Part shown: positions 54,322 to 61,754 of the stretch, piece after piece | How positions within the stretch are numbered: position 1 is the stretch's first letter | Layout of the letters: every line of letters starts with the position of its first letter | NCBI RefSeq assembly: GCF_002234405.1 | Contig: NZ_NMQT01000043.1 | Span: forward strand, 1 to 64,000 | From: Amycolatopsis thailandensis | Lineage (GTDB): Bacteria; Actinomycetota; Actinomycetes; Mycobacteriales; Pseudonocardiaceae | DNA: 64,000 nt | Reading direction: 5' to 3' | The notes under the pieces: model-generated | What the model was told of the DNA's origin: nothing | Database searches by the model: none | The model's input: the letters and a program-made list of their open reading frames with translations, nothing else | Made by a program: the position numbers and the translations under genes

Positions 54322-54513
54322 GGGTCACACCTCAGGGTGGCGGTGTTCAGTCCCTTGACATGGCGGTTCTGCTGCTGGAATCAGGCTGGTCCACTGGCGG
54401 TAGGCGTCTCCGGGCAGTCGGACGGAGACGTCAAACCCAGGGTTCTGTACCTGGCTTGACCTGTGGAGCAGGTCCGCGCCCCTCGAATCTTGCCGACTAC
54501 GTAAGGGTCCAGG

Positions 54514-56211
54514 TTGATAGCAGACGTCTCTGTACTCACGGGTAGTGGAGTGTGGGGGACAGGTTCGGACACCTGTGAACCCGAAAAGTTTGACGAGATT
54601 GCCTTCACCGGTCCGTACATCCTGATTGCGCACGACAACACGGCTGTCCGTTCGACGCCATCGCTTGAGATCGCACGTGAGTCTGTGACGCGCGACGTTA
54701 CGGTGGCTACGTTCGTGGGTACTCTCCGGAACTCGCTGCTAGCAGTTGATATCGACCCGACCGACACAGCGGCCGAACCCGAATCTGGCGAAGCGATCGC
54801 TGGGTTGATCGAGTTGTGGTGCGAGCGGCTAGGTCTCGCATGGATGAGGCGAGCATCGGGACGCCCAGGTCACCAGCATCTCGTAGTTCACGTACCAGAC
54901 AATCTCCGGAACGACTTCAGAGGCGTTGTTCGATCGCTCGCTCACCATCACTCGGTTTCGGCCACGGTCAGAACGACACTCCGTCCGCTCAGCGCACCTC
55001 ACCGATCTGGTATCAAGGCGACCGCTGTGTCGGGAAACTTGACTGCGATCGGCCTGGACGACCTCGAGCGTGCGCTGGGAACTGAGCCGGTCATCGTCGA
55101 AAAGGTACGTGAAGGCAAACCCCGAACCATGATCAGACGCCGTGCTTCTCCTGAACGTGCTCAGAGCCGATCTGAAATGGAGTTCGGGGAAACGCTTGCG
55201 CGGATCCGTGCAAGATGGACATCCAGCCAAGCTTGGGACGCTGCTCGTCAGCCAGGCACCAAAGCGGTGGAGATCGGCCTGATTGCTTGGCGCCGTTGGG
55301 TTTGGGCACCTGCGGTAACCACCGTGGACGCTGAACGACACGTCGATGTTTCAGTTGCTTGGAACAACTTTCGAACAGCGTCGCCAGAACAGGCCGCTCA
55401 TCTGGGTTACGACGGCTGGGTTCGCTCACGTTGGCAGCCAGCAGTGGAGGAAGCGCGATGCTCAAGGCCGCGGCGGACACGAACTGAGCGGGGGCCGGTT
55501 CGCAGCCGGCCGGGCGGCGGACAGCTTGCGCTTGCTCTTTTTGGAGAGTCGCGCGTAGAGGCGACGGCGGATCGGCTTGCCGAGGTGGCCTTGGCTGCCG
55601 CGTCGCTCACGGGGCGCTTGCTCGGTGGTGTTCGGGTGAAGACGCTATGCATCGCACTTCGAGTATTGGCGCGGGCGATTGTGGCCCGCGAAGGATCTAT
55701 ATCTGTTCGCGCGTGGTCCGAACAAGCAGGGCTCGATCCGAAGACAATTCGGCGTGCGCGTAACGCAGCGCAGGCTCTTGGCCTCATTGAGCAAACGCAT
55801 CGCTACGACGGCCAGGCCGAGGACTGCGACGCCTGGCTCCCAACTCCCGCGTTGAAAGTCGATCTTGATTGGATCGCCGCGCAGGCTGATTCCCCCACTG
55901 GGCGGTACGCCCCCTACCGCGGCGTGCAGGGGGACGCCAGTCGTGACCGCTTACGCAAGCAGCACGCCGCTGAGCGGTCGATGTGGCGAGCTCACCTTGA
56001 GACCAGGCAGCGACACTTCCGCCTTCTCTCCAGCTCAACCAGCAGGAAAGCGCATGCAGTTCTGCAGCAACAACGATGGTGGCGGTCGCTGTCAGCTTCA
56101 GACTGCGCCGCTCGGCGCGCCATCAGGCGGGAGAGGATAAAGGAGCTACCCGTCGACGCTCGTCATCGATGGGTAGCCTGGCTCGCGTTAAGGCGCGAAC
56201 TGGTGGCTTGA
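54514..56211 (+). CDS. Putative prim-pol-like replication protein
   Basis: A 565-residue protein I do not recognise with certainty. In the first third, LLAVDIDPTD (about 75-84) looks like the metal-binding DxD strand of archaeo-eukaryotic primase-polymerases, and GRPGHQHLVVHVP (about 115) like their later His block. The C-terminal half holds a winged helix (RAWSEQAGLDPKTIRRARNAAQALGLIE, about 408-435) and a basic tail. That arrangement and its place after int/xis fit RepPP-type replication initiators of actinomycete elements. The TTG start at 54514 with AAGGG six bases before is used; GTG at about 54550 is an alternative. Likely drives element replication after excision. Confidence 0.55.
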   Translation: MIADVSVLTGSGVWGTGSDTCEPEKFDEIAFTGPYILIAHDNTAVRSTPSLEIARESVTRDVTVATFVGTLRNSLLAVDIDPTDTAAEPESGEAIAGLIELWCERLGLAWMRRASGRPGHQHLVVHVPDNLRNDFRGVVRSLAHHHSVSATVRTTLRPLSAPHRSGIKATAVSGNLTAIGLDDLERALGTEPVIVEKVREGKPRTMIRRRASPERAQSRSEMEFGETLARIRARWTSSQAWDAARQPGTKAVEIGLIAWRRWVWAPAVTTVDAERHVDVSVAWNNFRTASPEQAAHLGYDGWVRSRWQPAVEEARCSRPRRTRTERGPVRSRPGGGQLALALFGESRVEATADRLAEVALAAASLTGRLLGGVRVKTLCIALRVLARAIVAREGSISVRAWSEQAGLDPKTIRRARNAAQALGLIEQTHRYDGQAEDCDAWLPTPALKVDLDWIAAQADSPTGRYAPYRGVQGDASRDRLRKQHAAERSMWRAHLETRQRHFRLLSSSTSRKAHAVLQQQRWWRSLSASDCAARRAIRRERIKELPVDARHRWVAWLALRRELVA

Positions 56212-56552
56212 GCACTCCGGACCATCGCCGGCGGTGAGACGTTCGAGGACTGGCGGCGGCTACGCGATGCTCAGTCGACGGTGTTCTCCGCCGTTGGTCA
56301 CTTCATGGTCTCAAGCGATGCGCTGCCGCAGTCTGGCTGAGGGCGCGCTCACTAGTGCAGGTCGAAGGCGCAGAGCTCGAATATTAAGCCTGAGGTTCAC
56401 CGTCTTCACCGGGGCCGACGGACGGAGGCGTCTTCGGCAAGCGCGAGCTGCGCCTCGCCTTCCTCAACATCTCGCGAATGTTCGGCAACCTGTGGAGGCA
56501 CCGAGGGCGTCGTTGGGTGAAGTTGCATGACAGTTAACTATGCGGTGCTAAC
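56212..56552 (+). other. Spacer with in-frame coding-like tail after rep
   Basis: No gene of its own. Directly after the rep stop TGA (56209-56211) the same frame continues for 40 codons (A-L-R-T-I, then ETFEDWRRLRDAQSTVFSAV) before the next stop. It looks like protein, so it may be a remnant of a longer rep or a read-through tail. The last 35 bases hold the XRE gene's operator and promoter. Confidence 0.4.
56519..56539 (+). promoter_or_regulatory. Third operator copy at the XRE gene promoter
   Basis: GAAGTTGCATGACAGTTAAC (56519-56538) repeats the 54214 sequence with one base changed. It overlaps a TTGCAT (-35-like) and lies 14 bases before the XRE gene's first possible start, so the XRE protein could regulate itself and rep. 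Confidence 0.7.
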
Positions 56553-57146
56553 GTGTTCATCGCAGTTCGTTGGCCGCCTCAGCTAGTAGTGGAGTGCGAC
56601 GTGCAGCCAGACCTAGACGTGTCTGACCCCTTTATGGAGGGCCTCGACATGCTCTTTGAGCACGTCAGGCATCCCGTCGAACTAGGGCGTGACGGCCGCC
56701 ACCGTAAGTGGAGAGCTACAGAACTCGCAGCAGCGCTGGGGGTCAGCGACGCCTATGTCTCAAAACTGCGCAAAGGCGGTGCCAACCCGCCGCTGGGTCT
56801 GATCCAAGGTATCGCGGCTTTTTTCGAGGTCTCCGGAGCTGTGCTGGTTGACAATGATCCTAGGCTGCGTGAGTACGTCAGGGCTCAATTGGACCTGTAC
56901 TCGGCCCTCATCGAACAGGATCTGCCGTTAGCTGAAGCGAAACAGCTTCTTCGAGCACCGAGTGCCGAGCCGCCCGCCCTGATAGCTCGGCTACTTGATA
57001 CACGTCAACGATACCTCGATGGCTCTGACGATTCAGGCATCGTACCGGTGGAACGCGAGCGGTCACCTTCAAGCGTCGGACCGGTCTTTCTTGAACCGTT
57101 GCCCGAAGGTGACGACGACTCGCCCGTCGGCGCAGACAAGGCCTAA
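56553..57146 (+). CDS. XRE-family helix-turn-helix regulator
   Basis: Up to 197 residues; the Cro/CI-type domain is RATELAAALGVSDAYVSKLRKGGANPPLGLIQGIAAFFEV (about 53-93). GTG 56553 is the first start; ATG 56650 has a better ribosome site (GGAGGG) and begins at the conserved MLFEHVRHPVELG block that precedes the domain in similar element regulators, so the true protein may be shorter. The C-terminal half is acidic and variable. Its gene is preceded by the shared 16-bp operator, and it is the best candidate to bind it. Confidence 0.8.
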   Translation: MFIAVRWPPQLVVECDVQPDLDVSDPFMEGLDMLFEHVRHPVELGRDGRHRKWRATELAAALGVSDAYVSKLRKGGANPPLGLIQGIAAFFEVSGAVLVDNDPRLREYVRAQLDLYSALIEQDLPLAEAKQLLRAPSAEPPALIARLLDTRQRYLDGSDDSGIVPVERERSPSSVGPVFLEPLPEGDDDSPVGADKA

Positions 57147-57156
57147 CCGCGTCTAG

Positions 57157-57303
57157 TCAGCGCGCAGAGGAAATCCGCACGGCCAAGCGCTGAAGCATGG
57201 TTGCCGTCAGGTGCGGCATCAACGCTTGTAGATCAGCGGCGACTTCAACGTCGGAGTCAGGTGCCGTGGCCGCGGTGGTGGAGCTCTTCCGTGCGCGGTC
57301 CAT
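57157..57303 (-). CDS. Possible small protein, 48 residues
   Basis: A weak candidate. ATG 57303 opens a frame encoding MDRARKSSTTAATAPDSDV..., ending ADLQALMPHLTATMLQRLAV, a plausible amphipathic helix. An in-frame upstream start at 57393 is less likely. It is antisense to nothing and convergent with the XRE gene. It could equally be chance in this GC-rich stretch. Confidence 0.3.
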   Translation of the reverse strand: MDRARKSSTTAATAPDSDVEVAADLQALMPHLTATMLQRLAVRISSAR

Positions 57304-57886
57304 CCTGGCGTTGTACTTGCTCAACGCGTCGACCCAACCGGTGCTCCCAGCAGAATGTGGACCCGCCGTTCTTCGCGACCCGTACGACGTCACGCTTGAG
57401 CCTCCTCTGGCGCTAACCGATGCGATCTCGAATTGGGCAACCCCTCATGGGTCTTGGCCGGTCTTGGCGCACCGGCTGCCAAACTATCCGAACTCGAGGC
57501 TTGACTGCGACCGCATCGTTTGGAGTGAGCGGAGTCGGCGCCAGGAGCTGCCATCGACGGTACCTGGGGGCGCTCCATGCGCTGTCTGAGGCACGCGGTC
57601 GCAAGCGATGGTCTTGCGGGTCAAACCCGCTCGCACCTGCGGCTAAGCGTTCAAGCACGCGCTTGGACGCCCAGTGGCATCGATGCGAAACGTGCCGGTT
57701 TGTGCCTCTCAGTGGGCGTTTAGTCTCGCGTGCGTGCTTTTGAACGTCGGTCTCAGCTTGCTCCGGGTCGCTCTTTCAACATGCTGGTCCGCCGGGCAGG
57801 AAACTCGTCAGTCCTTCACAGCTGGTGGATCGCCGAGTTGCCTTCGCCGTTGGGAGGCTGCAGCGAGTCGAACCTCTGAGCTGGGG
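57304..57886. other. Gene-free stretch between XRE and GntR genes
   Basis: No open frame here has the codon pattern of a real gene on either strand. Many short frames in all phases suggest decayed DNA. I saw no tRNA, iteron or clear hairpin. It is convergent-free space, with the GntR stop at its right end. Confidence 0.5.
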
Positions 57887-58678
57887 TTACGGCGCAGAGG
57901 GTGGTGGCCAGACAGCGGATTCGCCGCGGGGGAGAGGAGTTGGGCCAAGCCGTAGGCGGTCGCCGCTGACGGTGCGGGTCGTCACCTCGACTGGTCTGCC
58001 GTCGCGCAGCCTGGTGGTCGTGTGAACGTGGAGGACAGGGGATCCCGCCCGCACGTTCAGACAGTGAGCCTCGACTCGATTCGCGCGTTCCGCGCCAACA
58101 AGATTGGTCCACGTCAGCGGGCCGCCAAAAGACTCCTCGATCCGATCGAGCACACTGCCGGGTGCGGTAGTGGACTCGGCCAGAACTGGTAGTTGCGCGA
58201 CGATCCAGTTGGGGAGCGTGCTCGTCACAATCTGCATCGGATCGGGTTGTGTGCGGCCGGCTGAGCGATCTGCTGCCAATCCGAGGACCTGTTTCCTGCT
58301 CACAACCTCGTCGCCGAGTTTGAGGTCGAGCAGGTCTGCCATGGTTGTGCGGACGGGCGCCCTTCTGAGCTCAATCTCCCCCAACTGTTTCCAGGGGGTC
58401 GACTCGAAGACGTAGCCGGAAACGTCGCGTGAAACCATCGATGACCTGGGCAGATTCTCGCGTCGCTGATCGATCACGATCGTGCCCACGCGCTTCACGA
58501 CGCGCACAAGGCCTTCGTCCTGGAGATCGTTGTAGACATTCGTGATCAGCCATCGGCTTGTGTTCCATGTCGCCGCCAGGTCCTCAGCTGTAGGCAAGGT
58601 GGCTCCGGGAGGAAGCTCGCCGACCCCGATCGCCCGCCGCAGCTCATCGGCAACCGCTCGCCGGAGGTCACTTCCCAT
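57887..58678 (-). CDS. GntR/UTRA-family regulator of the transfer operon
   Basis: A 263-residue regulator: N-terminal winged helix (LRRAIGVGELPPGATLPTAEDLAATWNTSRWLITNVYNDLQDEGLV, about 13-57) and C-terminal UTRA ligand domain (about 85-255). The same type (KorSA in pSAM2) represses transfer genes in actinomycete elements. A palindrome pair (58733-58789) lies between it and the transfer operon, so it probably controls both. ATG 58678 is the start. Ligand unknown. Confidence 0.85.
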   Translation of the reverse strand: MGSDLRRAVADELRRAIGVGELPPGATLPTAEDLAATWNTSRWLITNVYNDLQDEGLVRVVKRVGTIVIDQRRENLPRSSMVSRDVSGYVFESTPWKQLGEIELRRAPVRTTMADLLDLKLGDEVVSRKQVLGLAADRSAGRTQPDPMQIVTSTLPNWIVAQLPVLAESTTAPGSVLDRIEESFGGPLTWTNLVGAERANRVEAHCLNVRAGSPVLHVHTTTRLRDGRPVEVTTRTVSGDRLRLGPTPLPRGESAVWPPPSAP

Positions 58679-58732
58679 CTCGACTACTCCTTAGGTGCCC
58701 GCCATGGACGTGACAGTGGCCCTCCGCACACG

Positions 58733-58789
58733 CTATGTGCAGCATATTGACTAAGCGAGACACTTTCGGACAGTATATGCTGCACATAG
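58733..58789. promoter_or_regulatory. Paired 14-bp operator CTATGTGCAGCATA, inverted
   Basis: CTATGTGCAGCATA (58733-58746) and its exact complement TATGCTGCACATAG (58776-58789) are 29 bases apart, in the divergent spacer between gntR and the transfer operon. The span includes AT-rich -10-like tracts in both directions. Fits a GntR-type repressor covering both promoters. Confidence 0.8.
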
Positions 58790-58822
58790 ACGTTGACAAT
58801 CACTCCTGTTGACGTTCGAGCA

Positions 58823-58856
58823 CCTCTGGCCTGGGGGCGCAACCCCAGGCCAGAGG
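58823..58856 (+). terminator. Perfect 14-bp hairpin in the transfer-operon leader
   Basis: CCTCTGGCCTGGGG and CCCCAGGCCAGAGG pair fully around GCGCAA. It lies 20 bases before the first small gene, so it sits in the 5' leader and could attenuate the operon or end stray transcripts. No T-run. Confidence 0.65.
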
Positions 58857-58875
58857 CATAGGAGACCGACACACG

Positions 58876-59064
58876 ATGAGGAGGACGGTCCCCGTGTTTG
58901 ACATGTTCTCAGTAGGCAAGCGGCCTGTGCACTGCGAGGTGCCGGTGGGTGCGGACCTGTACCGAACAGGGATACACCTGAGGGGACGGACACGCCTGAC
59001 CGGTCGCGTCGTCGACGCATCTCGGCAGCGCGTCCAGATTCCCCGCGGTGGTGAGATCCAGTGA
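58876..59064 (+). CDS. Small transfer-operon protein, function unknown
   Basis: A 62-residue frame. ATG 58876 opens RRTVPVFDMFSVG; GTG 58894 with AGGAGG nine bases before is an alternative start. The product ends VDASRQRVQIPRGGEIQ, a beta-rich mix with no clear motif. Its stop overlaps the next start (GTGA), which supports it being a real gene and first in the operon. Confidence 0.5.
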   Translation: MRRTVPVFDMFSVGKRPVHCEVPVGADLYRTGIHLRGRTRLTGRVVDASRQRVQIPRGGEIQ

Positions 59065-59429
59065 CGGCCACCGGTGTCCGTGAAGCGCTGGCGGTACTGC
59101 CGTCCTGGCGATGGGCGGGCTTCTATGTCCTCGCCTATCTGACCACCAGCCTGCTGCGCCTCACTGCCAAAGCAAGCGGTCCGATGATCGGAACAGCGAT
59201 CGGTTATGCGGTCGCCGGCCCCATAGGCGCCGTGGTAGGCCTGCTGATCGGTCAGGCAACTCACACAGGCCCCACCCTCACACACATCGCGAGTCTCCTC
59301 GACGACGGTGCCGATCGCCTCGGGCAGGCAGCAAACAGAATCACCGCGTCCGTCGCCGACGAGATCGCTAGGCAGCGCGACGAGTCGGCCAAGCGTGCGG
59401 CGGATCGCTACGCGGGGGTGTGCATCTGA
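59061..59429 (+). CDS. Small membrane protein of the transfer operon
   Basis: A 122-residue protein with two hydrophobic segments (WAGFYVLAYLTTSLL, about 18-32, and MIGTAIGYAVAGPIGAVVGLLIG, about 42-64) and an alpha-helical charged C-terminus (ADEIARQRDESAKRAADRY). Such short membrane proteins with Gly-rich helices occur among spread (Spd) functions of actinomycete plasmids. It may help plasmid spread between hyphae, but the family is not certain. Both ends overlap neighbours (GTGA and TGATG). Confidence 0.6.
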   Translation: MTATGVREALAVLPSWRWAGFYVLAYLTTSLLRLTAKASGPMIGTAIGYAVAGPIGAVVGLLIGQATHTGPTLTHIASLLDDGADRLGQAANRITASVADEIARQRDESAKRAADRYAGVCI

Positions 59430-61300
59430 TGGGCGTCCAGCACACCGATCGGATCGCCGCAGGTTCAGCACCGATCGCCGATCCCGACGACAACACCACC
59501 GATCTCCGTGGGCGTGCCGAGGCACGGGAGGAATCGGGCCCGATCGGCTACCGATCGAATGTCCTGATCGAGCCGATCGTCGATCGGTTCAAGATCTCAG
59601 TGCCTGCGTTGTGCACCGGCGACGATCGCATGACCGTCTGGCCCCGCCCCACAGTGCAGATCGACGGCGCCAACGTGCTCGAGGCAGTCCGGCTTGATGT
59701 GCGTGCCTGGCACGTTACCTACGCGGAGGAGGACGATCCGATCGGGGTCACACTCCCGGTCGTCTGCCGCAATCAGGATGCCGCCGCCCAGCTTGCGGCC
59801 GCGTTCTCACAACACCAACGCCAGGGGTATGCAGCACCCAACGAACCGGAAGAGCTCATGAAGTGGTGCGTGTGGTGGGTCTCGGAGAATCCCGCCGTTG
59901 ACCTCGTGCGCGATCGGACCGACGAGTGAAGCGGGCCAAGCGGGCAGTACACCGTGCCGTCGGCGTCGACGAGCCTCCGGCGCCGGCTTCGGTGATCGAA
60001 GGCCGTGTCGATGCCGAGATCCGCGCCGCCGACGCTGACCTGCAGCGCACGATCGCGGCCAAGAACGCCGATCTCGAGCTGAAGGAGAAGGAACGCCTCT
60101 CTCGCGAACTCGCCCATGATCGGCGAGTTCGGCGTGAGCAAAGGGCTGCTCGTCTCCGGAGGACGACGCGAAAGCGGCAGAGGGCTCTCAAGTGGCGTGC
60201 CTGGCGGGAACTGCGGGCGTCCCTGCGGCTGCAGTTCGAACAGGCTCTCGCCGGCCGGCTGATTTTACTGCTCGTCGCGATGGCCGCCGCAACTGCATGG
60301 TACGGCCAGTACCGATACCTGCACGAGGTCATGAACCTGGCGCATCCGTTTCCCGCAGCTGGGGCCACAGCTCTTGAGCTGCTGGGGCTCGGGATGTTCA
60401 GCATCGCCAGGAGCGCACGCCGCTACCGCGATCGAGCGATCCGCGCTCGGCTGGTCGGCTGGGCTGTGATCGGCTTCTCGGCGTTCAGTAACTGGGTGCA
60501 CAACGGTGTGCTTCTCGCCGCGCTGTCCGTTGCCGGGCCGGTCGCGTGGGAGATCCATGAATGGTGGCAGCAGCGGGTGGTACTGCACGACGACGGCAAG
60601 TTGCCCGTGCGACCGGTTCGGCCGCGGTTCCCGATCGATCAGGTCGTGCTGTTCCCGCTGTGGACCTACAGCGCGTACCGGATCGCGGTGCGGGATCGGA
60701 TCGAGGACGTCGGCCAGGCGCTGGCGATCGCTGCTCGGGAACGCGCGGCGCAGCGATGGCTGAACCGATCGACGAGGCGATCGTGGGCGAAGTCGGTTCG
60801 GCGGTCGATCGATCGGCACGAGGCGTCGATCGAACACAGGAGCGATCGGCTGGTCCGCCTGCCACTGGCGGACCGATCGGAGCCCGGCAGTATGTCGATC
60901 GAAGTCGTGCCGATCGACATCCGCCGGATCACCAATGATCGGCTGGCGGAGCGAGAACCCGGATCCAGTGACTGCCAGGTAGTCAAGACGCCTGCGAAGC
61001 CGAGGCGGCTTCGCAGGGTGTTCACGCGGACCGGTCGCCCGCGTGAACTGCGGTTGGGGCCCCTGATCGTGGATGAGATCGATTCGAACGATCACCAAGC
61101 CGCGACTGGCATCGCCACGGGACGGGCGACCGATCGGCCGGCGAGCCAACGTAAGCCAGGTCGTTTCCCAGCAGGGAAATCGGGACTAGACGTAGTGGGC
61201 AAGACGCTCGGCGACGGCGACCTCCAGGGCAACAGCGATGAGGGCAAGGAGTCGAGCGTGCGCAGTAGCCGATCACCGGATCAGTCGCACGATCGAACAC
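59190..61300. repeat. CGATCG-saturated block
   Basis: About 26 copies of the hexamer CGATCG counted by eye in 2.1 kb, against less than one expected at about 67% GC. They fall in all three reading frames (CGA-TCG, xCG-ATC-Gxx, xxC-GAT-CGx), so the selection acts on DNA rather than protein. Many are in pairs 10-40 bases apart. Confidence 0.75.
59429..59929 (+). CDS. Unknown soluble transfer-operon protein
   Basis: A 166-residue protein. ATG 59429 overlaps the previous stop as TGATG, with GGGGGTG seven bases before. Composition is acidic with many Asp-Arg and Pro-Ile pairs (VLIEPIVDRFKISVPA), partly dictated by dense CGATCG words in the DNA. No motif is recognised. The stop overlaps the next start (GTGA). 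Probably a transfer accessory protein. Confidence 0.55.
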   Translation: MGVQHTDRIAAGSAPIADPDDNTTDLRGRAEAREESGPIGYRSNVLIEPIVDRFKISVPALCTGDDRMTVWPRPTVQIDGANVLEAVRLDVRAWHVTYAEEDDPIGVTLPVVCRNQDAAAQLAAAFSQHQRQGYAAPNEPEELMKWCVWWVSENPAVDLVRDRTDE

Positions 61301-61506
61301 CTGACACCAGATCGTCGTACCGCACCTTGGAGCAACTCCGCGTCGAAGCGCACGCCCTAGTCGAACGCGAAGGATGGCTACCTCGAGACGTCAAGGCCAT
61401 CTGGCTCCAGAAACGCCTCCGATGCAGCCCGAACCGAGCCCGGATCCTGCGAAACGAGATCAACGCCTTACCCGATCAAACCCGGGACGTGGACAGCGAG
61501 GGATGA
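59926..61506 (+). CDS. DUF2637-type membrane protein of the transfer operon
   Basis: A 526-residue protein. Charged N-terminal coiled coil (about 30-100), then about four membrane helices (about 110-215, such as ILLLVAMAAATAWYGQYRYLHEV and GWAVIGFSAFSNWVHNGVLL), and a long basic, low-complexity C-terminus ending in a helix-turn-helix-like DVKAIWLQKRLRCSPNRARILRNEI. This is the DUF2637 type found next to FtsK-like genes in actinomycete elements. It may anchor or regulate the DNA translocase. GTG 59926 overlaps the previous stop. Confidence 0.7.
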   Translation: MKRAKRAVHRAVGVDEPPAPASVIEGRVDAEIRAADADLQRTIAAKNADLELKEKERLSRELAHDRRVRREQRAARLRRTTRKRQRALKWRAWRELRASLRLQFEQALAGRLILLLVAMAAATAWYGQYRYLHEVMNLAHPFPAAGATALELLGLGMFSIARSARRYRDRAIRARLVGWAVIGFSAFSNWVHNGVLLAALSVAGPVAWEIHEWWQQRVVLHDDGKLPVRPVRPRFPIDQVVLFPLWTYSAYRIAVRDRIEDVGQALAIAARERAAQRWLNRSTRRSWAKSVRRSIDRHEASIEHRSDRLVRLPLADRSEPGSMSIEVVPIDIRRITNDRLAEREPGSSDCQVVKTPAKPRRLRRVFTRTGRPRELRLGPLIVDEIDSNDHQAATGIATGRATDRPASQRKPGRFPAGKSGLDVVGKTLGDGDLQGNSDEGKESSVRSSRSPDQSHDRTPDTRSSYRTLEQLRVEAHALVEREGWLPRDVKAIWLQKRLRCSPNRARILRNEINALPDQTRDVDSEG

Positions 61507-61754
61507 CCTGCCGCTCGACAGGCCGACCGGCTGCCATGGACCGATGCGCGACGGACGGGATCCCTGGGCTGCTGCTCCGCGGGTCTGAGGTCGCGGAGGC
61601 AAGCACATCCAGCGACACACGATGCGGCGGGACCTGGCCGCCCCAGATAGCCGTCACTGCTGCCGACAGCAACAGGCCGGGTCCCGCCACACCGTGTCCC
61701 GGTGGCCGCGCTCCACCCCGGCCGCCCAGACCCGCCACGCCGAACCGAGGCACG
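61507..61754 (+). other. Spacer before the FtsK/TraB-like gene
   Basis: About 250 bases with no supported gene. The translocase frame is open through it from 61374, but codon use and lack of a ribosome site argue against coding. A Pro-rich stretch would result. I see no hairpin. Confidence 0.5.

Larger units (their letters stand above)
54000..54513. other. Gene-free regulatory region of the element
   Basis: About 500 bases with no convincing gene. It holds the operator pair at 54214-54288, a promoter at 54293-54321, and many TTGAC/GTCAA words in both directions. Leftward transcription for xis-int and rightward for rep should begin here. An origin of replication is also possible, by position next to rep, but no iterons are evident. 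Confidence 0.55.

Noticed and set aside
56234-56530. A 98-codon frame after rep
   Set aside because: Arg/Ser-rich with no motif and out of phase with the protein-like tail of rep.
57197-57589. A 130-codon frame in the gene-free stretch
   Set aside because: No ribosome site, no motif, and codon use unlike the neighbours.
57850-57900. tRNA-like GGTTCGACTC on the complement
   Set aside because: No D-arm, anticodon stem or acceptor pairing can be built around it.
61374-61754. A 127-codon N-terminal extension of the translocase
   Set aside because: It would overlap the DUF2637 gene, lacks a ribosome site, and its Pro/Gly/Cys content differs from the rest of the protein.
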